From assembly GCA_964436315.1 (NCBI GenBank), contig CAYTCZ010000108.1:1-13952 (forward strand): a DNA stretch of 13,952 bases, read 5' to 3'. Below, one piece after another: positions 1-6,758 of the stretch (its first letter is position 1; the number at the start of each line of letters is the position of its first letter). The stretch is from CAYTCZ01 sp964436315 (GTDB taxonomy: Bacteria; Actinomycetota; Thermoleophilia; Gaiellales; Gaiellaceae). A program made the translations under genes and the position numbers. The notes below the pieces were generated by a model. That model had not been told where the DNA came from. It saw only the letters and a program-made list of their open reading frames with translations, and did no database searches.

Positions 1-78
1 CTCGCCGGCTGCAAGCCGTCGCACAACCTTTTGCCGCGGGCAGAAGGCTGATCAACAAGAAACGGTGCGAGCAGGAGC

Positions 79-92
79 GAGCACCGGTGCTC
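79..92. repeat. 14-bp perfect palindrome
   Basis: GAGCACCGGTGCTC is a perfect palindrome with no loop. It lies 5 bases from the 13-bp hairpin at 98-127. It could be a binding site for a dimeric protein or part of a structured transcript end. Function is unknown. Confidence 0.6.
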
Positions 93-97
93 TTCGT

Positions 98-127
98 AGA
101 GATTCTCGGCTTGAGCCGAGAATCTCT
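98..127. repeat. 13-bp perfect inverted repeat
   Basis: AGAGATTCTCGGC is followed by a 4-base loop (TTGA on the + strand) and its exact reverse complement. A perfect 13-bp stem with a tetraloop would fold well as RNA from either strand. No T-run follows on either strand, so it is not a textbook rho-independent terminator. It may still end transcription, protect a 3' end or bind a protein. Confidence 0.75.
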
Positions 128-130
128 GTC

Positions 131-159
131 GCGTTCATATTTCAGACCAATATGAACGC
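131..159. repeat. 11-bp perfect inverted repeat
   Basis: GCGTTCATATT, a 7-base loop (TCAGACC) and the exact complement AATATGAACGC. It starts 3 bases after the 13-bp hairpin. The stem is more AT-rich than the surroundings and has no T-run. Its arms are unrelated in sequence to the neighbouring hairpin, so these are two independent dyads rather than a duplication. Confidence 0.75.
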
Positions 160-189
160 TCCCTGCGTCCTTGAGCTGCGCGGTTTTCG

Positions 190-207
190 CGCGGCCATAC
201 GGCCGCG
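190..207 (-). terminator. GC-rich hairpin after SixA-type gene
   Basis: CGCGGCC, a 4-base loop, then GGCCGCG: a 7-bp all-GC stem beginning 21 bases past the stop codon of the leftward SixA-type gene. Its position suits a transcription end for the SagB-NfeD-SixA operon, perhaps together with the hairpins further left. The absence of a U-tract makes an intrinsic terminator uncertain. Confidence 0.35.
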
Positions 208-228
208 TACTCACCAGGGAAACCACTG

Positions 229-738
229 TCATCGCAGCTCCCGCGGCACGACGTAGTTCGTCAGGACGCCGACCGGAGCGCCGAGCTCGTCCCAACTGTC
301 GATCGCCAGATCGATCGTGGCCAGGGCTCCCGTCGGAAACTTCTCACGCAGTCGGCCGAGCTCTTCACCCTCGGTCGCGAGCGCCAGCGCGAGCTGTTGG
401 AGCCCGGGGTTGTGGCCGATGATCATGACCGACTCGACTCTGCCCGCTACCGCCCGGAGGCGCTCGACGAGCTCGGGCGGAGTCGCCATGTACACGACGT
501 CGTCAATCTCAACCTGGGTCTTTCTGCCGAGTTCGGACTGCAGCCGTTCCAGTGTCGCTTGCGTACGAGCGGACGATGAACAGAGGACGAGATCCGGTCG
601 GATCTTCTCGCTCCGAATGTATTTCGCGATGCGCTTGGATGCCTTGCGTCCTCGTGGGGCGAGAGGACGCTCATGATCGGCGAGCGACGGATCGTCCCAG
701 CTCGACTTGGCATGGCGAAGCAGGTAGAGGCGTTTCAC
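229..738 (-). CDS. SixA-type phosphohistidine phosphatase
   Basis: A 169-residue cytosolic histidine phosphatase superfamily protein. The N-terminal RHAK motif supplies the nucleophile (His9). Arg58 in the SSSARTQ motif and His109 in the IGHNPG motif complete the phosphate pocket. Length and motif order match the SixA branch, whose E. coli member removes phosphate from histidines of phosphotransfer proteins; the substrate here is unknown. The start is GTG, chosen because MKRLYLLRHAK begins exactly as the family does; no strong Shine-Dalgarno is visible. It follows the NfeD-like gene by 26 bases and is probably the last gene of the SagB-NfeD-SixA operon. No histidine kinase or Hpt protein is in the window. 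The family call is firm, the precise substrate open. Confidence 0.88.
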   Translation of the reverse strand: MKRLYLLRHAKSSWDDPSLADHERPLAPRGRKASKRIAKYIRSEKIRPDLVLCSSSARTQATLERLQSELGRKTQVEIDDVVYMATPPELVERLRAVAGRVESVMIIGHNPGLQQLALALATEGEELGRLREKFPTGALATIDLAIDSWDELGAPVGVLTNYVVPRELR

Positions 739-764
739 GGCCCGAAGATCGTGCCAGAACCGAG

Positions 765-1106
765 CTAGCCGCGCGGGAGTTTGCTGCGCGCAGGCTCGAC
801 GAGGACCGTCAGTCCATCGCGATCACGGACGCGGACGTCTTGGCCCTCGGCAACCCACTCGTACGAGCGAGCCCGCCAGAGCTCGCCCGAGATTCGCACG
901 TGGCCGTACGGATCGCAGGGACTCACCACGCGCGCGGTCGAGCCGATCAGCGTCTCGGGCCCGGCGCGCGCAGGGTCGCGTGTCGAAACGCGGGCCCACA
1001 TGAACTTGCCGGCGACCTCGAGCACGATCGCGACTCCGACGAGCGCGGCACCCGACGGAAGTGGCAACACGAAAATCGCCAAGAGGAGGGCAGCGCCCAG
1101 AAACAT
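765..1106 (-). CDS. NfeD-like small membrane protein
   Basis: A 113-residue protein with two hydrophobic N-terminal helices (about residues 1-15 and 17-37) and a soluble part (about 48-105) that looks like the small beta-barrel (OB-fold) of NfeD proteins: LIGSTARVVSP, then GHVRISGELWRAR, then VAEGQDVRVRDRDGLTVLVEP. NfeD proteins are membrane partners of stomatin/flotillin-like scaffolds, and short forms lack the ClpP-like protease domain, as here. No stomatin gene is adjacent, so the partner is unknown. The ATG lies 4 bases after the stop of the SagB-type gene and the only SD-like bases (GAGGG) overlap that stop, suggesting translational coupling. The family call is likely but rests on a short domain. 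Confidence 0.75.
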   Translation of the reverse strand: MFLGAALLLAIFVLPLPSGAALVGVAIVLEVAGKFMWARVSTRDPARAGPETLIGSTARVVSPCDPYGHVRISGELWRARSYEWVAEGQDVRVRDRDGLTVLVEPARSKLPRG

Positions 1107-1110
1107 GCCC

Positions 1111-2658
1111 TCAAAGTGTACGTGTGGCAGATCGCGCCGAGCGTCCCAAGGCAGTCAGAAACATCACGCTCTTCCCCGCAGCGTGCGGAGAGAAGAAGTC
1201 GGTTACTTCGTCATCGAGGAAGGTGAGGCCGGTGGCGCCGAAGCCGAGGGCGTAGGCGGCGAGGTACAGCCGGCCTCCGATGATGCCGCCTTCGAGTTGT
1301 GCGGCACGGTAGCCGCGGTTGCCGAACCGATTGAACACCGCATCGAGATCGCTGAGGCAGTACACGTTTACCGCCGCGTCGGCCGGAAGCTGCTGCCACA
1401 GACCGAGTCGACCGGACAGGGCACGATCCTTGCCAGGCCGCAGGGGTTCGAGTTCCTTGTCGCGCCGGCGAAAGAAGTACGCGCCGGGCTCGAGACCGTC
1501 AACCGCATGGACGATGAGGTATACGTCGATCAGGCTGTCGTTCCCGTCGTCGGTGAAATCGGCGGGCACCTGCCTGGTAGCGAGATCGACGGCCGTCGAC
1601 AGTTCGGCGAGCGTGAGCTCGAAGGCCGGGTCGAACTCTCTGGTCGAGCCCCTGCGCCGAATCACGTCCTCGAGCGACTCCGGCGGCCACTCTCCGGGCC
1701 GCAACGGGCGCAACGGGATCGTCGGCTCCTCCACCGCCTGTTCGGGCAGCGCGAGTGACTGAGACCGCCACGCGGCCACCTCGTCTGGCGTCGCGAGCTT
1801 CGATGCTTCGTGCATCTCGCGAATCGACGGATATTCGATCTCCTCCGCCGAGAGCGGGCGCGTCTCGAACTCAATCGGATCCGCAGCTTCCGGACTCGGA
1901 AGGGGCTCCGTCGAGACGCCCAGCGGGATGAGGCTCAGCGCACCCTCTTTCAGCGGATCAAGGCCGAGGAGTCGCTCGATGTCGTCGTCCACGAAACCGG
2001 CCACGACCGTCGGTCCGAGCTCAATCGCGGCGCCGACGGCGAGCAGATTTCCAAGGAGCGTTCCACTGTCCCAGAACGCGTGCCGGTATGCGCGGTCCCG
2101 ATACTTCCACGCGTTGCGCCAGTACGTCGAAGCCGTCGCAAGGATCACCGCAGCGGTCGCCAGGCGCGCCTCGTCTCCTGCAGCCTCAACCACTGCCTGC
2201 CGGTAATCGCCCTGGCGAAGCCGACGGAGCGTGAAGTCGTGGGGTCCGAAGTGGTAGACGCCGGCTTCGAGGCCCGGAAGCTCGCCGCAGATGAGGTAGA
2301 GGTCGATGTGATAGAGGGCCCCGGTATTCGGCGCGGCGCGGAAGTAGTACTCGCCGCCCGGGCCACGCTTGACCTTGGTGATGCCGGCTGAGTAGTAGAG
2401 GACCCGGGCGAGATCGTCGAGCCCGGGCTCGTCGACGATCGTTGCCGGCCGGCCCGAGAGCGCCAACGCATCGAGCGCCGAGACGCCGTGCGTCCCGAGC
2501 TCGCGCGGTAAGTCGATTGGCTCGAGCGACGTATAGATCTTGAAGGGGATTGGTTGGTTCGGCCAATCGAGGAAGTGCGAGTCCGACCGCAGTTTCTCTT
2601 CCGTGTGCTTGGTTGCTTGGTGGTAGTCGCGCCCGACCTGCACCTCGTCGTTTCCCAT
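1111..2658 (-). CDS. Two-domain SagB-type nitroreductase/dehydrogenase
   Basis: A 515-residue protein made of two nitroreductase-fold halves (about 30-250 and 325-510). The first half has LARVLYYSAGITKV and YRHAFWDSGTLLGNLL, the positions of the SagB flavin-fold helices. The second has RRRGSTREFDP (335-344), a typical FMN-phosphate segment, and YRAAQLEGGIIGGRLYLAA (450-468). SagB-type enzymes are FMN-dependent; the best-known members oxidise azolines to azoles in ribosomally made peptides. Here there is no cyclodehydratase (SagC/SagD), no precursor peptide and no transporter nearby, so the substrate is unknown. The second half holds the more canonical flavin motif; the first may be degenerate. 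The ATG has no clear ribosome site and lies 23 bases from the divergent DenD-like start. It is followed after 4 bases by the NfeD-like gene. Confidence 0.85.
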   Translation of the reverse strand: MGNDEVQVGRDYHQATKHTEEKLRSDSHFLDWPNQPIPFKIYTSLEPIDLPRELGTHGVSALDALALSGRPATIVDEPGLDDLARVLYYSAGITKVKRGPGGEYYFRAAPNTGALYHIDLYLICGELPGLEAGVYHFGPHDFTLRRLRQGDYRQAVVEAAGDEARLATAAVILATASTYWRNAWKYRDRAYRHAFWDSGTLLGNLLAVGAAIELGPTVVAGFVDDDIERLLGLDPLKEGALSLIPLGVSTEPLPSPEAADPIEFETRPLSAEEIEYPSIREMHEASKLATPDEVAAWRSQSLALPEQAVEEPTIPLRPLRPGEWPPESLEDVIRRRGSTREFDPAFELTLAELSTAVDLATRQVPADFTDDGNDSLIDVYLIVHAVDGLEPGAYFFRRRDKELEPLRPGKDRALSGRLGLWQQLPADAAVNVYCLSDLDAVFNRFGNRGYRAAQLEGGIIGGRLYLAAYALGFGATGLTFLDDEVTDFFSPHAAGKSVMFLTALGRSARSATRTL

Positions 2659-2681
2659 ATGAGAGAGACTAGTGCGTGCAC
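2659..2681. promoter_or_regulatory. 23-bp divergent start region
   Basis: Only 23 bases separate the start codons of the leftward SagB-type gene and the rightward DenD-like gene. It contains the palindromes ACTAGT (2668-2673) and GTGCAC (2676-2681), and no clear Shine-Dalgarno for either ATG. Promoters for the two genes must overlap each other or lie inside the opposite coding region, and leaderless mRNAs are possible. No convincing -10/-35 pair can be named. Confidence 0.4.
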
Positions 2682-3662
2682 ATGAGAGTGGTCATTACCG
2701 GCGGCCTGGGCTTTCTCGGGCAGCGGCTCGCCGATCGGCTGCTCGCGCGGGCGACGCTCAGGGGCCCGGACGGCGAGCAACACGCGATCGACGAGCTGAT
2801 TCTGTTCGACATTCCGACTACCGAGATACCGGAGCACAGCGACGATCGCGTCGAGGTCGTCACTGGAGATGTTTCGCGTTCGGCAGACGTGGAGGCAATC
2901 ATCAATCGGCGCGAGGTCGGTGTCTTCCACCTCGCCTCGGTTTTGAGCGGGGGCGCGGAGGCCGACTTCGACCTCGCGCTCCGCGTGAACGTCGACGGCG
3001 GGCGGGCGGTTCTGGACGCATGCCGCGCACTGGGGAGCAGACCTCGGCTTGTCTTCACGAGCACCATCGCCACGTTTGGTGGACGCGATGAGTACGGATC
3101 GGTCTCAGATACGACGAAGCAGGTGCCCGAGACCACGTACGGCACAACCAAGGCAATGATGGAGCTACTCGTGAACGACTACACGCGCAAGGGCTACGTC
3201 GACGGGCGGACAGCCAGGGTGGCAACTGTCATTGTGCGTCCTGGCTCATCGAACCCCGCCGCATCCGCCTTCGCGAGTGCCATCTTTCGTGAGCCACTGG
3301 AACGTCGCAATTTCGCGGCGCCGGTGAGCCTCGAAACGCAAATGGCGGTGATCGGTTACCGCACGGTCATCGACGGGCTCGTACAGCTCTACGAAGTCGA
3401 CGCCGGCGAGCTCGGCTCAAACCGCGCATTCGGCTTGCCGGCTCTGACCGTGAGCGTTGGCGAGATGGTCGAGAGCCTCCGGCGCGTCGCGCAGGATCGG
3501 TCGCTCGGCTCGATCAGCGTTCGACCAGACCCGGAGACGCAGCGGATCGTTGACTCGTGGCCCGTTGTAATCAACAGCGAACGCGCACAGGCGCTCGGGC
3601 TCCCCGCCGACAGCGATCTCGACGTAATGGTCCGCGCGTATATTGAGGACTTCGTGAGCTGA
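2682..3662 (+). CDS. denD: DenD-like NAD-dependent epimerase/dehydrogenase
   Basis: A 326-residue extended short-chain dehydrogenase. The N-terminal GGLGFLG (7-13) binds the dinucleotide, and Ser127, Tyr153 and Lys157 (in YGTTK) form the catalytic set. VFHLASVLSG and GRAVLDACRALG follow the family pattern. The second half (RPGSSNPAASAFASAIFREPL, IGYRTVIDGLVQLYE, FGLPALTVSVGEMVESLRRV, and a tail with VINSERAQALGLPAD) closely resembles D-erythronate dehydrogenase (DenD), which oxidises D-erythronate to the 2-keto acid in four-carbon acid sugar breakdown. The usual partners (kinase, isomerase, decarboxylase/PdxA2) are absent, so the physiological substrate is an inference. A GTG at 2676 in the same frame has GAGAGAG 8 bases upstream and is an alternative start; the ATG at 2682 gives the usual family N-terminus. 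It ends 7 bases before the convergent gene. Confidence 0.82.
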   Translation: MRVVITGGLGFLGQRLADRLLARATLRGPDGEQHAIDELILFDIPTTEIPEHSDDRVEVVTGDVSRSADVEAIINRREVGVFHLASVLSGGAEADFDLALRVNVDGGRAVLDACRALGSRPRLVFTSTIATFGGRDEYGSVSDTTKQVPETTYGTTKAMMELLVNDYTRKGYVDGRTARVATVIVRPGSSNPAASAFASAIFREPLERRNFAAPVSLETQMAVIGYRTVIDGLVQLYEVDAGELGSNRAFGLPALTVSVGEMVESLRRVAQDRSLGSISVRPDPETQRIVDSWPVVINSERAQALGLPADSDLDVMVRAYIEDFVS

Positions 3663-3669
3663 CCCGGTC

Positions 3670-4425
3670 TCAGTCCGTCCCGGTCGTCTTTCGACGCCGC
3701 GGCCTCGGGACCATGCGCAGCGGCACGCCCGCCACTTGGAATCCGGAGCGGATCGCGGCTGAGTGCCAGACGTTGCCCGCCCGTGACCACTGGCGCTTGC
3801 CGTCGACACAGACGACGCTCGTTTCGGGCTCGGCGTCGACACCGAGGTGTTCCCCGAGGGCGTGCAGCGTCTGCTGCCAGAACTCGTCTTCCTTTCGATG
3901 GCCGCCGAGAGCCAAGCCCACTTCGGTAAGGGGATCCTGAGCCCTCATCAACACCTGCGCTTGGGCGACGGTTACGCCATCCTCCGCGTGGGCGCTGAAG
4001 GTGATCCAGCCCGCGAACATGTGCCCCTGCGGAGTCATAAACGTGAACGACTCCTCGTCCGCATACATGACGAGCACCCCGGTCGAAAGCTTGAGCTTGC
4101 CCGACACGCTGACCTTCAGCAGGCCGACCTCCCCGGGCTTGATGCCCGTCAGCGGCGCATAGAACGAGTTGCTCTCGGGCCAGAAGTCAGCGAAGTTCTC
4201 CTTCCACGTCTCGATCACCTCGCCCGGTGTGACAGCGGCTCCAACCAGCTTGACCCGATAGGTCTTCTGCCACATTTTTCCGAACCCCTGGATCGGCCCG
4301 ACGGCCCGTCGGCCCTCGACGTTCCTGCTCACCGCTTCTTCAGGCATTTCGGAGACGCTTAGCTTGTCGACGGGCTTCGCCCAGTTGCCGGCGTCGCGGA
4401 CTGTCGATTTCTCCTCGGTTCTCAT
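3670..4425 (-). CDS. Conserved protein of unknown function, last gene of STAS operon
   Basis: A 251-residue soluble protein that I do not recognise by name. A charged N-terminus (1-35) leads into a conserved-looking core: EGRRAVGPIQGFGKMWQKTY (38-57), TPGEVIETWKENF (66-78), PLTGIKPGEVGLL, STGVLVMYADEESFTFMTPQGH (114-135, interrupted in this listing by nothing unusual), GWITFSA and TVAQAQVLMRAQDPL. Alternating strands and the FTFMTPQGHxFAGWITFSA stretch suggest an alpha+beta ligand-binding fold, perhaps SRPBCC/DUF1990-like, but this is only an impression. The last 50 residues end in a basic tail (RPRRRK). The start is ATG with GAGGAGG 7 bases upstream, 12 bases after the stop of the second STAS gene, so it is very probably co-transcribed and possibly an output or partner of that pathway. 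Confidence 0.8.
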   Translation of the reverse strand: MRTEEKSTVRDAGNWAKPVDKLSVSEMPEEAVSRNVEGRRAVGPIQGFGKMWQKTYRVKLVGAAVTPGEVIETWKENFADFWPESNSFYAPLTGIKPGEVGLLKVSVSGKLKLSTGVLVMYADEESFTFMTPQGHMFAGWITFSAHAEDGVTVAQAQVLMRAQDPLTEVGLALGGHRKEDEFWQQTLHALGEHLGVDAEPETSVVCVDGKRQWSRAGNVWHSAAIRSGFQVAGVPLRMVPRPRRRKTTGTD

Positions 4426-4437
4426 CTCATTTCCTCC

Positions 4438-4794
4438 TCAGGCAGCGACTGCTGCGACGGCCGACGCCTCGTCGTCGTAGATGGCGATCGCCTCGTCGAG
4501 CCGCGTGAGCTCGAAGATCTCGCGGTAGTGCTCGTTAAGACCGACGGCAAGGAGCCGCTGCTTCAGGCGATTCGCCCGAACGAGGAGCGTCACCAGAAGA
4601 CCGATGCCACCGGAGTTCATGTACTCGAGGGCGCTGAAGTTGAGAATGACTGCGCGGGTTCTCTCAGTTGTCGCCTCCTCGTAGGCCTCCATCATGGAGC
4701 CCTCCGACGCAGCTGTTATCTCGCCGCGGATGTCAACGACGCTGGTGGAGTCAGAGAGACGCCTGACGTCCATCGCAACGGTGCCCTGGCTCAT
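4438..4794 (-). CDS. STAS-domain anti-sigma factor antagonist, second copy
   Basis: A 118-residue single STAS domain of the SpoIIAA/RsbV type. The strand VVDIRGEITA (19-28) and LNFSALEYMNSGGIGLL (51-67) are diagnostic. Ser61 in YMNSGG occupies the position of the regulatory phosphoserine in SpoIIAA/RsbV. The C-terminal GLNEHYREIFELTRL helix is shared with the gene upstream, and by hand the two proteins match at 33 of 62 residues over the core, so they are tandem paralogues. The start at ATG 4794 is chosen over a longer reading to 4836 because it gives the normal domain start, has GAGGAGG 6 bases upstream, and lies 1 base after the previous stop. In the family, the unphosphorylated form binds the anti-sigma kinase and frees a sigma factor. 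Confidence 0.9.
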   Translation of the reverse strand: MSQGTVAMDVRRLSDSTSVVDIRGEITAASEGSMMEAYEEATTERTRAVILNFSALEYMNSGGIGLLVTLLVRANRLKQRLLAVGLNEHYREIFELTRLDEAIAIYDDEASAVAAVAA

Positions 4795-4795
4795 T

Positions 4796-5149
4796 TCAAG
4801 CCTCCTCGCTTCTCGCGCCGAAAGCACTCTCCTCATCGGCGACGATTTTCATGAAGTCGGACAGCCGAGTGATCTCGAAGATCTCCCGGTAGTGATCGGA
4901 CAGTCCGCAGGCGGTGACCGTCTGCTGGTTCTGCCGGGCCTGCGCCAGCAGCCCCACAATCAGGGCGATGCCGGTCGAGTTGATGTAGTCGACGGCGTCG
5001 AAGTTGAGCACGATTTGCGGCGCATCTTCGACCTGGGCGTAGGCGTGTGAGAGCGCCCGCTCGGCCTCGCCATCGATCTGGCCTTCGAGCTCGAGAACCG
5101 CCGCGCCAGACCGGTAATGGATGTGCGACTCAAGCTGACTCGTCGTCAT
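4796..5149 (-). CDS. STAS-domain anti-sigma factor antagonist, first copy
   Basis: A 117-residue single STAS domain. AAVLELEGQIDGEAERAL is the first strand/helix and LNFDAVDYINSTGIALIV (48-65) the phosphorylation segment. Ser58 in INSTG is the expected phosphosite. The C-terminal GLSDHYREIFEITRL is shared with the next gene. The start at ATG 5149 is preferred over GTG 5158 because GGAGGT lies 7 bases before it. The gene overlaps the 3' end of the phosphatase gene by 20 bases and is followed after 1 base by the second STAS gene, so all three should be translated together. The neighbouring SpoIIE/HATPase protein is the obvious phosphatase and kinase for this protein; that link is inference from context and family. 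Confidence 0.9.
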   Translation of the reverse strand: MTTSQLESHIHYRSGAAVLELEGQIDGEAERALSHAYAQVEDAPQIVLNFDAVDYINSTGIALIVGLLAQARQNQQTVTACGLSDHYREIFEITRLSDFMKIVADEESAFGARSEEA

Positions 5150-6758
5150 TGGCCTCACCTCCGAGATGTAGGACGAGTTCGACGGTGTGGTTGTCGCCGT
5201 CAGCCTTGATTCGCAGTTCGTCCACCATGTTCTCGATGAGGAACAGCCCCCAGCCCCGGGGTGTCTGGAGCCCCTCGAGCTTCGCTTCGAGGTCCGGAGT
5301 CTCGGCCTCAGCGATCGCCGCTTCTCCGCCTTGATCAGTTATCCGAACAGCGAGATCGATCGGGGTTGCTCGAACCTCGATCTCGACCGGGAGCTCGGCC
5401 CGGAACTCGTTGCCGTGCTCGATCGCGTTCATCGTGGCCTCACCAACTGCCGTCTTCAGCCGCTCGAGGTCCCTGATCGCGAGACCGAGCGGTTCGACGG
5501 CGGTAACAACGCCGTCGATCGCCGCCCGCTCGTTTCCACGTTCGCTCGCGACGGTGAACTCCGTGAGCACCCGGCCGTTCCGTGTAGCCGTCGGAGCTGG
5601 TACCGCCGAGCGCTCGAGGCAGACCAGGGTGATGTCGTCCTCCTGCTCCCAGCCGGGTCCCGTGAAGCTTCCCAGCTTCGTGAGCAGCTGGTCGATCAAC
5701 GAGCTGTCCGGCCGAGATTCCTCCATTGCCTTGACGAGGCGCGGGAAGCCGAACATCTCTCGCTCGGTGTCGTGCGCTTCGGTGAGGCCGTCGCTGTAGA
5801 GGAGCATCGTCTCCCCGGGACCGAGGACAGCTTCCTTCTCTTCGTAGCTGACGCCGGGCATAAGGCCGAGTGGCATGCCTGTCGCTCGGAACTCGCGGAC
5901 GCCGTCCGCTGACCAGACGTAAGGGACGTTGTGCCCGGCGTTGGCGTACCGAAGAGTGCCGGTGGACGGATCGAAGACGGCGTACAGGCAGGTAACGAAC
6001 ATGTTCGGAGGAATGTCCGGACAGAGCAGTTCGTTCACCCGCTCGAGCACCTCGCCGGGCGTGACGAGCCGTTGCGCAGAGGCGCGCAGCACGCTCCGGG
6101 TCGCGGCCATGACCATCGCCGCAGGCATCCCCTTGTCGGTGACGTCGGCCACGACGAGGCCGATCCGGCCTTCTGGCAGCTCGATGAAGTCGTAGAAGTC
6201 TCCGCCCACCATCCTCGCCGGTTGGTAGTAGGCGGAGACCCGACAGCCCGGCACGTCTGGGAGCTCCTTTGGGAGGAAGTTCTGCTGGATCAGCCGGGCG
6301 ACCTCGAGCTCCCGTTCGAGTCGCTCACGCTCGCGAGCTTCAGCTTCTTGCTCGCGCACGAGCTGACCGACCCTTACGGCCGGAGCCGCCTGCGCTGCAA
6401 GGTTGTCGAGCAGCTTTCGATCGTCGGCGGAGTACGCCTGCTCGCTGAGACGCGGCCCGAGGTTGAGGAGGCCGATCAACTCTCCCTGGCTGACGAGGGG
6501 AACGACCAGCTTGACGCCCGCCTCTTTCAGGGCGGCGAGAGCAGGTGAGTCGAGCTCGAGGTTCTCAATGTCGACGGCGCCGGGAGCGCTCTGGAAGTAC
6601 GCCACGATCGGGTCGTTGGGGGCGATCTCGACGGGCGGTACCGTGCCGCCTTCACTCTCCGGACCGGCCGGTTGTTCATCGACGGGCCGCTCCAACTCAC
6701 GCGCTTTGGGCTCGCTCCGGAAGACCACGCGCCGAAGGGTGTGGGCCCAGGCCGTCAT
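5130..6758 (-). CDS. GAF-SpoIIE phosphatase-HATPase switch protein
   Basis: A 542-residue cytosolic regulator in four parts. Residues about 35-133 resemble a GAF sensor, perhaps shortened (LVVPLVSQGELIGLLNLGP, then AYSADDRKLLDNLAAQAAPAV). Residues 133-165 are a charged coiled-coil linker ending in the LIQQNFLP motif that precedes SpoIIE domains. Residues 175-382 are a PP2C-type SpoIIE phosphatase: GGDFYD (Asp187, Asp190), ADVTDKG (Asp204), YSDGLTEA (Asp323) and EDDIT (Asp374, Asp375) are the metal ligands. Residues 400-532 are an RsbW-like HATPase: EATMNAIEHGN (N box, Glu440, Asn444), ITDQGG (Asp475) and RGWGLFLIENMVDEL. It therefore carries both dephosphorylating and kinase-like modules for STAS proteins, and two STAS genes follow directly. 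The ATG overlaps the upstream stop (ATGA) with AAAGGA 7 bases before it. Confidence 0.93.
   Translation of the reverse strand: MTAWAHTLRRVVFRSEPKARELERPVDEQPAGPESEGGTVPPVEIAPNDPIVAYFQSAPGAVDIENLELDSPALAALKEAGVKLVVPLVSQGELIGLLNLGPRLSEQAYSADDRKLLDNLAAQAAPAVRVGQLVREQEAEARERERLERELEVARLIQQNFLPKELPDVPGCRVSAYYQPARMVGGDFYDFIELPEGRIGLVVADVTDKGMPAAMVMAATRSVLRASAQRLVTPGEVLERVNELLCPDIPPNMFVTCLYAVFDPSTGTLRYANAGHNVPYVWSADGVREFRATGMPLGLMPGVSYEEKEAVLGPGETMLLYSDGLTEAHDTEREMFGFPRLVKAMEESRPDSSLIDQLLTKLGSFTGPGWEQEDDITLVCLERSAVPAPTATRNGRVLTEFTVASERGNERAAIDGVVTAVEPLGLAIRDLERLKTAVGEATMNAIEHGNEFRAELPVEIEVRATPIDLAVRITDQGGEAAIAEAETPDLEAKLEGLQTPRGWGLFLIENMVDELRIKADGDNHTVELVLHLGGEANDDESA

Larger units (their letters stand above)
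1..228. other. Non-coding left edge with hairpins
   Basis: No recognisable gene was found on either strand in this stretch; the open frames present have no family signature. It lies downstream of the leftward SixA-type gene and holds four consecutive perfect inverted repeats between 79 and 207, listed separately. What lies left of position 1 is unknown, so the first 80 bases could belong to the 3' end of a gene that I cannot recognise. Confidence 0.5.

Noticed and set aside
98..159. Possible rho-independent tandem terminator
   Set aside because: Stems are strong, but neither strand has a T-run after the hairpins, so I list them as inverted repeats rather than terminators.
65..256. 63-codon rightward frame at the left edge
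   Set aside because: It runs through the hairpin array and into the 3' end of the SixA-type gene, with an Arg-rich unpatterned product and no ribosome site.
781..1758. Long rightward open frame (325 codons)
   Set aside because: It lies antisense to the SagB-type gene, and its predicted protein has no family pattern and a composition typical of the antisense strand of GC-rich genes.
3847..4362. Rightward open frame of 171 codons
   Set aside because: Antisense to the 251-residue operon gene, which has a ribosome site, correct operon spacing and a patterned protein core.
5187..5912. Rightward open frame of 241 codons
   Set aside because: Antisense shadow of the SpoIIE phosphatase gene, whose catalytic motifs are intact.
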